Positions 1 to 6,902 of a stretch of DNA of 14,511 nucleotides are shown here, in pieces. The stretch is from Desulfobacteraceae bacterium (lineage in GTDB: Bacteria; Desulfobacterota; Desulfobacteria; Desulfobacterales; SURF-15), in NCBI GenBank assembly GCA_003599475.1, contig QZKK01000093.1, positions 1-14,511 on the forward strand, read 5' to 3'. Position 1 is the stretch's first letter. Each line of letters opens with the position of its first letter. The position numbers were made by a program, and so were the translations under genes. Under the pieces are notes generated by a model. That model was given only the letters and a program-made list of their open reading frames with translations, had not been told where the DNA came from and made no database searches.

Positions 1-13
1 GCTCTTCCGATCT
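1..13. other. Illumina adapter remnant at contig edge
   Basis: The first 13 bases, GCTCTTCCGATCT, are exactly the 3' suffix shared by the two standard Illumina adapters (read 1 and read 2), which differ immediately upstream of it. The genuine genome sequence therefore starts near base 14. This is untrimmed library sequence, not biology, and it shows the window begins at a contig end. Confidence 0.93.
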
Positions 14-1537
14 ATTCATCAGATCGTGGAGGTCTTTAGCATAAAGGAGCTTTTCCTGATCCTGAAGCATCTTCAGGTGTTTGAGGGCGTAATCGAGCCG
101 CTCTTCATTGGTTCGATAGAACTGAGAGATCCCGCCGGCATATTCATCCATCAGCCGCTGCATGCGTTCTTCCATCTCGAGCGGGGACACTCCGTCAAAG
201 TCAGCTCCCCGCAAAATGGGGGCAAAGACCCGTTCCTTCTCTTTTTCGACCTGCTTTGTATCCAACTCGGGCAGAATAACCGAACCCAAGTATTCTACGG
301 CACCGCGTGCGGCCAACTTTCCTTCGGCTGCACAGCCTCCAACAAACTTGTTAGGATTTCCGCCGGCCGATTCGCCGGCGGCAAAAAGGCCAGGGACGGT
401 GGTCATTCGGCTGACTTCCACCCAGTAGCCGCTGCCGGTATGGCCTCCCACGACATACGGATCACTGCCGTAAATCTCAATGGGATCTTTGGTGATGTCC
501 TGCCCCCTGCTGGCCAGGAACAACACAAAAGAGGGCCGTTCGTTCAGATAATCCGTTTTCAGTTCTTTGGCTTCCTCAGGGGACAGATGGGTGGTATCTG
601 CAAACGTGGGCCCTCTGCCTTCCAGCCACTCTTCCATGGGGGCGTTTGCGCGAATATACCGCGGTGCTTTGTCCCCGCCTAAATGCGCATAACGCTTTTC
701 CAGAATCCGATCGCCCCTGGCGTTTATGATATTGGATTTATACCCTACTGAAATCGTATCTACCGGGCCGCAGTGATCCTTGGTCCGGGTGGCCACCCAT
801 CGCTGTTCCAGAGATGTCATCTCAGCGCCGTTTCGAATTCCGACAGCATATCCGGATCCGACGTTAAATGGGCACATCCAAGTTTGATGGTGGGCGTTTG
901 TCCCGTCGCTGGTATAGGATTTGTAGAGACCGCAGGCGCCGCCTGTTGAAACGATGACGGCCTTGGCGAGAAAGACATAAAACTTTCCGTCTCTGACCCC
1001 GAAACCCATGGCGCCGACGCACTTGTCGCCGTCCATCAGCAAATTGGTGGCGGTCATGCGATTATAAACTTCTGCACCCGCTTCCATGGCCTTTTCCGCC
1101 ATGATGGGTTTGAGCTGCTCGCCGTGGATGGAAATGTCCCAGCCCCCGCGGTATTGGGGTTGCCCGTTTTCATCTCGGATGATGGGAAGACCCCAGGCGG
1201 CAAGATCCTCTACAGCCCCGTTCAGGGTCTGAGCATTGCTCAGTGCCAAATCCTCCCGAAGCGGTCCTCCGCCGACCTGTGAACGACTCCAACGGACGAG
1301 ATCTTCCGGGGTTTTCCCGGGCGGGATATAGGTGTTGATGGCATCCATACCGGCAGCGGTTGCGCCGCTTCTGCTGATATGAGCCTTTTCCATGATAGTG
1401 ACTTTGAGCTCAGGATTGAGCTTCTTGGCTTCGATTGCGGCAAAACAGCCGGCATTGCCTCCGCCTACGATCAATAAATCCGTTTCAATGACTTCCGTCG
1501 GGATCTCATCGATGGCTGCTGGTTGTTCTTTAGACAT
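1..1537 (-). CDS. AprA/FrdA-like FAD-dependent oxidoreductase, 3' truncated
   Basis: About 508 genuine codons are present from ATG at 1537-1535, preceded by AAAGGAG; the C-terminus is lost at the contig edge and bases 1-13 are adapter. The N-terminus has a Rossmann dinucleotide-binding motif, LLIVGGGNAG (residues 21-30), then an SRSGATAAGMDAINTY block. Late blocks GGHTGSGYW and GLFAAGESAGGNPNKFVGG are the substrate and C-terminal FAD-contact motifs of the fumarate reductase / adenylylsulfate reductase alpha superfamily. The closest resemblance is to short AprA-like flavoproteins (block CGPVD, later APMEEWLEGRGP), not to canonical dissimilatory AprA. A flavin oxidoreductase acting on an organic acid or sulfur compound in the cytoplasm is inferred; the substrate is unknown. 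No AprB-type ferredoxin gene is visible, though one could lie beyond the edge. Divergence from the Tct operon suggests that the transporter imports its substrate or a related acid. Confidence 0.85.
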   Translation of the reverse strand, partial: MSKEQPAAIDEIPTEVIETDLLIVGGGNAGCFAAIEAKKLNPELKVTIMEKAHISRSGATAAGMDAINTYIPPGKTPEDLVRWSRSQVGGGPLREDLALSNAQTLNGAVEDLAAWGLPIIRDENGQPQYRGGWDISIHGEQLKPIMAEKAMEAGAEVYNRMTATNLLMDGDKCVGAMGFGVRDGKFYVFLAKAVIVSTGGACGLYKSYTSDGTNAHHQTWMCPFNVGSGYAVGIRNGAEMTSLEQRWVATRTKDHCGPVDTISVGYKSNIINARGDRILEKRYAHLGGDKAPRYIRANAPMEEWLEGRGPTFADTTHLSPEEAKELKTDYLNERPSFVLFLASRGQDITKDPIEIYGSDPYVVGGHTGSGYWVEVSRMTTVPGLFAAGESAGGNPNKFVGGCAAEGKLAARGAVEYLGSVILPELDTKQVEKEKERVFAPILRGADFDGVSPLEMEERMQRLMDEYAGGISQFYRTNEERLDYALKHLKMLQDQEKLLYAKDLHDLMNRSEE

Positions 1538-1580
1538 TATTTACTCCTTTCACCGACAAATGATGGTTTTTCCGGATCTA

Positions 1581-1784
1581 TATCTATAAACGATAATTAA
1601 GGCCGGGACGCTCTCATCCCGTATTCATGGTGGTCATTCCTCCTTTTAAACGCATAAAAAAAACAAATCTATCGGATGGACGATAATAGCCAAGACATCA
1701 AGGAGTAGAAATCGCCTCGATTTGTTCCGGCTGCACGGAAATTCTACACGAAAAAAATAATCTCTGTTTATCGTCTGCACGATA
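1581..1784. promoter_or_regulatory. Divergent promoter region with three TATC...GATA palindromes
   Basis: The gene-free stretch between the flavoprotein gene and tctC holds three related inverted repeats: TATCTATAAACGATA (1581-1595), TATCGGATGGACGATA (1670-1685) and TATCGTCTGCACGATA (1769-1784). All share the right half ACGATA, and the last is TATCGT N4 ACGATA. Repeated dyads between divergent genes are typical of operators for a dimeric regulator controlling both. No regulator gene lies nearby in the window, so its family is open. I could not assign convincing -35/-10 boxes. The small leftward reading frame here (1843-1646) has no ribosome site or recognisable content. Confidence 0.5.
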
Positions 1785-1882
1785 TTCGGCCGGTGTTTCA
1801 GGGGAATATATTCAATTTTAAAAATCATGAAAAAGACATTCACAGGAGTCTTACCATCATCGGGATTATCACCAACTTATTG

Positions 1883-1899
1883 AAAGGAGGTTGTTTATG
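1883..1899 (+). promoter_or_regulatory. Strong Shine-Dalgarno and alternative upstream tctC start
   Basis: AAAGGAGG at 1883-1890 sits 6 nt before ATG at 1897, in frame with tctC. It is a stronger ribosome site than the one before ATG 2008. Starting here would put 37 residues in front of an obvious signal peptide, which would disturb export. It may be a misleading start, a leader that raises translation, or a true extended form. Confidence 0.5.
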
Positions 1900-2007
1900 A
1901 AGGAATATCGAGTTCCGAAAAACTTGATGCAGAAGGACGCAATTGGTACAGTGAACTGTCTTCGTCATGCCCCGCATACAAAAAATTCAGCCAAAGGGAG
2001 AAATAGC

Positions 2008-2958
2008 ATGCGTTCCACCTTGACTCTGCTTTTATGTGCAGCCCTTGCCTGCTTGTGCGTTGCACAGCCGGCGCTTGCGGCAGGCTACCCCGAGCGCCCG
2101 ATAAAGATGCTCACCATGGTAGGGCCTGGCGCCCAGATTGATTTATTGACCCGCGCTCTGGCGAATGCCATGAGTGCTGACCTGGGACAACCCGTCCTGG
2201 TGGCCAACACCCCGGGTGGTTCTCATGGCAGCGTTATGGCCATGGAGCTGAAAAGCGCCAAAGCCGATGGCTATACCTTGGGCGTATCGGCTACGGCTGC
2301 GTATACCTATTCACCGCATTATGTTAAAACCCAATACACGTTCGATGATTTCAGGTACATTTCCATGTTGGGGCTCAATCAAAGCGGCATCGTGTGCGCT
2401 CCCGGTCGTCCATGGAATACTCTGAAAGACGCCTTCGAGTGGGCCAGGAAGGAAAAGAAGGGCTTGACCTATATGTTTCAGGGTTCCGACGACCGGGATG
2501 CTCTGAAGCGCATCGCAGCCAAAGAAGGGGTAAACCTTTCGCTCATGCCAAGCACGGGTGGACCTTCGATCATATCTGCCGTTATGGGCGGCCATGCGGA
2601 TATGGGGCATTTGGGCGCCATTTTGTTTGAATACGTAAAGGGTGGCAAATTGAAGCTGTTGGCCGCCACAATCCCGAATCGGCTCACCCCATTACCGGAC
2701 GTACCTACCTTGCGGGAACAAGGCTGGGACGAAACGGCGGAAATGTATGTGGTGCTGGCCGCGCCAAAGGGCTTGCCCGATGCCACTATGGCTAGACTGG
2801 AAAAAATCATGGACAAACTTGCCAAGGATGCCGAGCTTCAAAAAACCATCACCGAAACCCTGAAAATGGCTCCGGTGACCTGGGGCGGCACCCATGCCGA
2901 AACCTATATGAAGCAGGCCAACGAGCGCTTTGGGCGTCAAGCTGGGAAAATGAAATAA
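2008..2958 (+). CDS. tctC: TctC/Bug-family periplasmic solute-binding protein of a tripartite tricarboxylate transporter
   Basis: This 316-residue product is the periplasmic ligand receptor of a TTT transporter; it would capture a carboxylate and deliver it to TctAB. Residues 1-24 are a classic signal peptide (basic MRS, hydrophobic LTLLLCAALACLCV, then ALA-A). The mature part begins AGYPERPIKMLT, the Bug-family opening, and continues with NTPGGSHG and GGPSIISAVMGGHAD, regions that shape the ligand cleft. Length matches the family (about 320). I chose ATG 2008 because it starts the signal peptide and follows AAAGGGAG at 7 nt; an in-frame ATG at 1897 has an even better ribosome site. It is the first gene of tctCBA. 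Ligands for this family include citrate, other di- and tricarboxylates and aromatic acids; this one cannot be told from sequence. Confidence 0.9.
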   Translation: MRSTLTLLLCAALACLCVAQPALAAGYPERPIKMLTMVGPGAQIDLLTRALANAMSADLGQPVLVANTPGGSHGSVMAMELKSAKADGYTLGVSATAAYTYSPHYVKTQYTFDDFRYISMLGLNQSGIVCAPGRPWNTLKDAFEWARKEKKGLTYMFQGSDDRDALKRIAAKEGVNLSLMPSTGGPSIISAVMGGHADMGHLGAILFEYVKGGKLKLLAATIPNRLTPLPDVPTLREQGWDETAEMYVVLAAPKGLPDATMARLEKIMDKLAKDAELQKTITETLKMAPVTWGGTHAETYMKQANERFGRQAGKMK

Positions 2959-3001
2959 GATCAGCAAAGCTTCAACCATGTTCGTTTGTCTTTTTCAGAT
3001 T

Positions 3002-3036
3002 CGCTCGCATGACTCCGGGACGGAGTCATGCGAGCG
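3002..3036 (+). promoter_or_regulatory. Perfect 15-bp intercistronic hairpin between tctC and tctB
   Basis: Arms 3002-3016 (CGCTCGCATGACTCC) and 3022-3036 are perfectly complementary around a 5-nt loop GGGAC. No T-run follows, so it is not a standard intrinsic terminator. In operons that start with a binding protein, such stem-loops commonly protect the upstream mRNA from 3' exonucleases and so leave the receptor in excess over the membrane subunits; that role is inferred here. Confidence 0.8.
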
Positions 3037-3061
3037 CTGTCGCGGTTGAACGGAGAAGGAT

Positions 3062-3535
3062 ATGACGCGTAAGGACAATCTCATCTATGGCAGCATTGCT
3101 TTTGGCAGTGTCGTCTTTTTGTTGTGGATCATTCCGGCCTATACGCCTCCATATCCGGGCTACGGTGTTTCTGCATCGCTTTTGCCCAATGTGACCGTTG
3201 GCTTTATATTGGTTCTTTCGGTATTGGCGCTTGCTCGTAATTTCTTGCCGTACTTGCTATCAAAACCAGTCATCCCTGCAGAAAGCCCGTCAGAGCACAG
3301 TAGTGAAGCGAATCGGGTAAATTTATGGCATCTTGTCCGTTTCATGCTCCCTTGCGTCCTGCTGATGCCAGCCATGACGTGGATCGGCTTTATTCCGGCT
3401 GGGGTCGTGTTTATGCTGGTGATCCAGTACCTTTGCGGGCAGCGCAAGCCCGTTACAATGGCAATCGTGGCTCTTGGCACGGTGTTTTTCGTCTATGGGA
3501 TCATGCGTTATGGACTCGGTGCCCCCATGCCGTGA
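3062..3535 (+). CDS. tctB: TctB-family small membrane subunit of TTT transporter
   Basis: This 157-residue integral membrane protein lies between the tctC receptor and the tctA permease, the usual place and size for TctB. Hydrophobic segments are at about residues 8-25, 40-62, 90-108, 110-127 and 131-150, with a hydrophilic loop at about 68-88 (PVIPAESPSEHSSEANR). TctB sequences are poorly conserved, so the call rests on topology, length and position. ATG 3062 follows a GGAGAAGG ribosome site. It is thought to form the membrane complex with TctA that moves the substrate, driven by an ion gradient. Expression relative to tctC is probably lowered by the hairpin just upstream. No truncation or shift is seen. 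Confidence 0.85.
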   Translation: MTRKDNLIYGSIAFGSVVFLLWIIPAYTPPYPGYGVSASLLPNVTVGFILVLSVLALARNFLPYLLSKPVIPAESPSEHSSEANRVNLWHLVRFMLPCVLLMPAMTWIGFIPAGVVFMLVIQYLCGQRKPVTMAIVALGTVFFVYGIMRYGLGAPMP

Positions 3536-3562
3536 ACCGGCACATTTGCGAATGGAGTTAGT

Positions 3563-5086
3563 ATGCTGGAAGTCATCATTGCAGGGTTAATAGATTCTCT
3601 GCATCCTTTCAATCTGCTGTTTGTGCTGGTGGGCGTCACTGCGGGTATGATTGCGGGGGCTATTCCGGGCGTGAACGGACCGATGGCCATTGCGCTGTGC
3701 ATACCCATATCGTACTACATGACCCCTGTGGCGGCTATCGGCTTTCTTGTGGGTCTCAATAAGGGTGCTTTTTTCGGAGGCGCCATCTCCGGTGTATTGC
3801 TCAATACGCCGGGTACGCCCGAAGCGGCGGCCACCACCTGGGACGGCTATCCATTGGCTATGCAGGGCAAGGGCGAAAAGGCTTTGCGCATGGCGCTCTA
3901 TGCGTCGGTTTCAGGGGATGCCTTTTCGAGCGTGGTGCTTATTTTGGTGGCCGCACCACTTGCAACGGTGGCCTTGTACATGGGTCCGCCGGAAATCTTT
4001 GCTTTGATTTGCCTGGCCATGACCATCATCGCAGGGCTGGGAACCCAATCTATTTCTCGCGGCCTTATAGCCGCCGCGGTTGGGGTTTTAATAGGCACCG
4101 TCGGCATGGAACCGGTATCCGCATTGCCACGTTTAACCTTTGGTATCTATCAGCTGGAAAGGGGCATATCACTGATTCCTATCGGCATCGGGATGTTGGC
4201 TTTTTCGGAAATCATCATCCAATTGGAGCGCCATATCAAACAAGGCGGCGCCGAATGCATATTGTCATTTTCCACTAAACCCGAAGATCGCTACATTTCT
4301 TGGACCGAGTATCGGGGCTGCATCAAAACGCTCGTGCGTGCATCCATTGCAGGCACGGTGGTCGGAGCCTTGCCCGGTCTCGGCGCCCCAGTGGCCTCGT
4401 TCTTTGCTTACGACCAGGAGAAGAAGAGATCAAGGAATCCTGAAGAATTCGGCAAAGGCAAGCTTGAGGGCATCGCCGCCTCGGAATCGGCCAACAGTGC
4501 GGTCGTCGGGGGCAGCCTTATTCCCTTGTTCACCCTGGGGATTCCAGGCAATGTCGCCGCGGCCCTGCTCATCGGTGCATTCGTAGTGCATGGCATGATC
4601 CCGGGGCCCTTGATGTTTGAGCAGAACGCACAGTTCATCTATGCCATCTACGGCAGTTTAATCCTGGCCAATATCTTTTTGCTTGGTGTCGGGCGCATCG
4701 GGTTAAAAACGTTTTGCAAGGTAGTGCAAACACCCGCGGCGATCCTTTATCCCATCATCATCTTCACTTGCATCATCGGCTCATATTTGTCGGCGTTTTC
4801 CGCATTCGATGTGATATTGACGTTGTTTTTTGCCTTTATTGCATACTTCATGAGAAAGTTTGATTTCAACCACATCTGTTTTATTATCGGCTTCATTCTT
4901 GCCCCAATGTGGGAAACGGCGCTTCAGCAGGTCATTATTTCATCAGAACAAAATCCTTTTATGATCCTCACTCGCCCTGTGGCGATGATTTTATTGGGGA
5001 TCACACTTTATATCGTCATAAAGACGACCATCGGCACAATGAGGAGACAGGACGGCATGACACAGCCGTCCAAAAGCGTTGGATAG
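3563..5086 (+). CDS. tctA: TctA-family large permease subunit of TTT transporter
   Basis: This 507-residue protein has about 11-12 hydrophobic segments and the two repeated TctA signatures. The first half has GAIPGVNGPMAIALCIPISY (32-51) and GVLLNTPGTPEAAATTWDG (77-95). The second has GALPGLGAPVASFFAYDQE, then ASESANSAVVGGSLIPLFTL and GIPG. Duplicated G-x-PG motifs form the substrate pathway of this family. Length is normal (about 500). ATG 3563 follows GGAG at 5 nt, 27 nt after tctB. Together with TctC and TctB it should make a complete ion-driven carboxylate importer in the inner membrane. The tctDE two-component genes sometimes linked to citrate systems are absent; control is more likely through the dyads upstream of tctC. 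The next gene starts 4 nt after the stop. Confidence 0.95.
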   Translation: MLEVIIAGLIDSLHPFNLLFVLVGVTAGMIAGAIPGVNGPMAIALCIPISYYMTPVAAIGFLVGLNKGAFFGGAISGVLLNTPGTPEAAATTWDGYPLAMQGKGEKALRMALYASVSGDAFSSVVLILVAAPLATVALYMGPPEIFALICLAMTIIAGLGTQSISRGLIAAAVGVLIGTVGMEPVSALPRLTFGIYQLERGISLIPIGIGMLAFSEIIIQLERHIKQGGAECILSFSTKPEDRYISWTEYRGCIKTLVRASIAGTVVGALPGLGAPVASFFAYDQEKKRSRNPEEFGKGKLEGIAASESANSAVVGGSLIPLFTLGIPGNVAAALLIGAFVVHGMIPGPLMFEQNAQFIYAIYGSLILANIFLLGVGRIGLKTFCKVVQTPAAILYPIIIFTCIIGSYLSAFSAFDVILTLFFAFIAYFMRKFDFNHICFIIGFILAPMWETALQQVIISSEQNPFMILTRPVAMILLGITLYIVIKTTIGTMRRQDGMTQPSKSVG

Positions 5087-5090
5087 GTTT

Positions 5091-5984
5091 ATGGTTTATC
5101 TTGAGTGGCCTGAGGAAAAGTCCGGCGACAATCATTTTTCCCGCTGGTTTCATCCGGGTTCGAACCTCTGCCTGGACTTTCACGGGGACCCGGTTAACGC
5201 CCAACTGGTGGTATTCTCAGACGGGAACCACCACATGGCTCTCAGGGACTGCCTTGAATTCTTTTCAAGACGGAACAAAGAGTTATCCGGGATATTCTAC
5301 GCCACCACACCTCCGGGTCCCATTGTGAACATGCTCAGGACCGGGGGGCTTCAAATGGGCAATCTGATCATCAGCGTAACTCCCCATGTCTTTATCAGCC
5401 CTCCGGAAGTTCTGGATAAGCTTGTCGCAGACGGGTTTATGTCCGGCCATGTTCCGTTTGTCCGAAACCAGGGGAATGTCCTGCTGGTAAAAAAAGGGAA
5501 CCCCAAACAAATTTTCAAGGGATCGGACCTCAGACGGGGGGATATCCGGCTCTTTTTATCCAATCCTGATACAGAGAAAGCCAGCTTTACGGCCTATTAC
5601 AACACCCTGAAGGCCATGGCGTCAGGGCAGGCCGCCGACCGAAGCTTTCCGGACGATAAGATCAAACAGGGTCAGGTTCTTTTCGGAAAGCACATTCATC
5701 ACCGGGAGGCGCCTCAGGCAGTGGCTGATGGTTGCGCCGACGTTGCGGTTGTCTATTATCACCTCGCATTGCGTTATATACGGATTTTCCCTTCCCTGTT
5801 TGAAATCGTTCCGCTTGGAGGAACTGCCTTGAATCCTCAACCGGATCCTGGAAATATCACCAGCAGGACGCATGCCGGAATCATTGGAGACGGAGGTCGC
5901 TGGGGAGCAAAATTCTTTCAGTTTTTATCTTCCGGCCCCGTAAGCGATATATATTCCTATCATGGTTTGTTGCGTGCGGATTAA
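5091..5984 (+). CDS. ModA-like substrate-binding-domain protein without signal peptide
   Basis: This 297-residue product resembles type-2 periplasmic binding proteins of the molybdate/tungstate (ModA-like) group. Supporting features are an early VVFSDGNHHMAL segment, a hinge-like NQGNVLLVKKGNPKQIFKGSD, then RLFLSNPDTEKASF with YYNTLKAMA, and a late DVAVVYYHLAL. No hydrophobic export signal precedes the domain under either the ATG 5091 start or the in-frame TTG 5079 start, so it is probably cytoplasmic. That would suit a ligand sensor or binding enzyme rather than a transport receptor, although a lost or mis-set start is possible. It begins 4 nt after the tctA stop and is very likely co-transcribed. 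No modB or modC gene is near. The ligand is unknown; a link to the adjacent flavoprotein or its cofactor is speculation. Confidence 0.65.
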   Translation: MVYLEWPEEKSGDNHFSRWFHPGSNLCLDFHGDPVNAQLVVFSDGNHHMALRDCLEFFSRRNKELSGIFYATTPPGPIVNMLRTGGLQMGNLIISVTPHVFISPPEVLDKLVADGFMSGHVPFVRNQGNVLLVKKGNPKQIFKGSDLRRGDIRLFLSNPDTEKASFTAYYNTLKAMASGQAADRSFPDDKIKQGQVLFGKHIHHREAPQAVADGCADVAVVYYHLALRYIRIFPSLFEIVPLGGTALNPQPDPGNITSRTHAGIIGDGGRWGAKFFQFLSSGPVSDIYSYHGLLRAD

Positions 5985-6029
5985 ATGCTCAGTTCGGCTG
6001 GATCATAACCCCCACCCGCAACCCGGCCT

Positions 6030-6042
6030 TGCTTGACAAGCA
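6030..6042. promoter_or_regulatory. Perfect palindrome overlapping a -35-like TTGACA
   Basis: TGCTTGACAAGCA is a perfect 6-1-6 dyad and contains TTGACA (6033-6038). A weak -10 candidate, TACCAT, follows at 6055-6060 with a 16-nt spacer. This looks like a repressible promoter for the small cysteine-protein gene downstream. Only the dyad itself is certain. Confidence 0.35.
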
Positions 6043-6101
6043 GATCGAAGGATTTACCATCTGATTGTAATGCATTGAGTGGAATCGATCAAAAGGAGAA
6101 T

Positions 6102-6115
6102 GGACCATATGGTCC
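6102..6115. repeat. 14-bp perfect palindrome spanning the start codon
   Basis: GGACCATATGGTCC is fully self-complementary and includes the ATG at 6109. As DNA it could be an operator; as RNA it could hide the start codon. Chance occurrence is possible. Confidence 0.4.
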
Positions 6116-6408
6116 GAGAAGACATCGATGCCGGTTCCCGCCTCAAGTTTTATTTCCCGGATGCACGGGTGTTGACGCCTCAAGAGATCGCGGATTTGCC
6201 TCCGGAAAAAAAGAATGCAGTGGAGGCAAGCGGCAGGCCCGGGGTTTGGATGGAGGTCAATTGTCCGAAGGAGGCTTGCATCACCGATCAGGGTCAGGTG
6301 ACGCTTTCAACCATCGGCGCCGGAGCGCCAAGGAAAAAGGGAGTCTTCCTGAATCTGTTCTGCCCGGAGGATAGCTGCGAGTTGACGCAGAGCACCGATC
6401 TTCCCTGA
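6109..6408 (+). CDS. Small four-cysteine protein of unknown function
   Basis: This 99-residue product is not recognised. It has no signal peptide or membrane segment. Its four cysteines come as two C-x4-C pairs in similar settings, VNCPKEACITDQG and LFCPEDSCELTQS, separated by about 35 residues. That suggests a duplicated hairpin binding one metal (zinc or Fe-S) or forming disulfides. ATG 6109 is chosen because AGGAG lies 10 nt upstream; ATG 6100 is in frame but only 1 nt from that site, and GTG 6079 is also in frame. It stands alone between the transporter operon and the B12 riboswitch, with its own palindromes. A role in redox or metal chemistry beside the flavoprotein is only a guess. Even composition and good codon structure make it look like a real gene. 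Confidence 0.6.
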   Translation: MVREDIDAGSRLKFYFPDARVLTPQEIADLPPEKKNAVEASGRPGVWMEVNCPKEACITDQGQVTLSTIGAGAPRKKGVFLNLFCPEDSCELTQSTDLP

Positions 6409-6502
6409 CTCGCTGCGGATCGCACCTTTTCCTTTTAAACGGTTTTCGAAAGACTGCCCTGATTTCCGTGCAGGATCGAAACGCGCTGAAATAAATCCCT
6501 TC

Positions 6503-6530
6503 TTGACAATCCGAACCGATTTTTTAATAA
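6503..6530 (+). promoter_or_regulatory. Sigma70-type promoter of the B12 operon
   Basis: TTGACA (6503-6508) and TAATAA (6525-6530) are separated by 16 nt. Transcription would start around 6537, exactly where the first stem of the cobalamin riboswitch begins, which strongly supports the call. Confidence 0.75.
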
Positions 6531-6536
6531 TCACGC

Positions 6537-6706
6537 AAACAGGTGCGACGCTTAATAGGGAATCCCGTTGAAATCGGGAGCGGTCCCGCCGCTGTAATCC
6601 CGCCCTGTAATCACAAGGGACCCTTTCAGCATGCGAGCCACTGTGCGGATGCATCCGCATGGGAAGGCGGCTGAAAGGGCGGGAAAGCCAGAAGACCTGC
6701 CTGTTT
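6537..6706 (+). ncRNA. Cobalamin (B12) riboswitch
   Basis: The aptamer shows the conserved blocks in order: AATAGGGAATCCCG, then GAGCGGTCCCGCCGCTGTAA (the B12 box region), GAGCCACTG, GGGAAGGCGGCTG, and AGCCAGAAGACCTGCC. The P1 stem closes with AAACAGG (6537-6543) pairing with CCTGTTT (6700-6706). Binding of adenosylcobalamin or a related corrinoid should turn the downstream operon off. The following terminator hairpin is the likely output, and the downstream uptake and corrin genes fit this control. Confidence 0.96.
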
Positions 6707-6778
6707 CAATCCTGTCGCTGCATTGCGGTTAACGGTGGTGGTGACACTTTTTTGAAAGGGACCAAGGAAGCTGGGTGC

Positions 6779-6814
6779 AGCCCTTCAATCCGAACCGGTT
6801 TGAAGGGCTTTTTT
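6779..6814 (+). terminator. Intrinsic terminator, riboswitch expression platform
   Basis: Arms AGCCCTTCAA (6779-6788) and TTGAAGGGCT (6800-6809) are perfectly complementary, with a short inner CCG/CGG, and are followed by six Ts (6809-6814). It sits between the aptamer and btuC, so it should stop transcription when B12 is bound. GGG at 6773-6775 can pair with the CCC of the left arm and could contribute to an anti-terminator. Confidence 0.88.
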
Positions 6815-6902
6815 ATTGTGGAGAACGATTGAAAAACGCTTCTTTTCTCATTCTTTCGTTTATTTCGTGTGTTTCGTGGTCTGACTGGTGAACCGGTGCT
6901 CA

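Noticed and set aside
26..682. Rightward 218-codon frame
   Set aside because: It lies wholly antisense to the flavoprotein gene, which has clear family motifs.
1646..1843. Leftward 65-codon frame in the divergent promoter region
   Set aside because: No ribosome site, no recognisable motif, and it covers the operator dyads.
5156..5166. GGGTTCGAACC resembling a tRNA T-arm
   Set aside because: No acceptor stem, D-arm or anticodon arm fits around it; it is inside the coding sequence of the ModA-like protein.
6843..6880. TTTCGTTTATTTCGTGTGTTTCGTGG as a promoter or second regulatory site for btuC
   Set aside because: It resembles degenerate intergenic filler and has no -10/-35 pair; the riboswitch promoter upstream accounts for expression.
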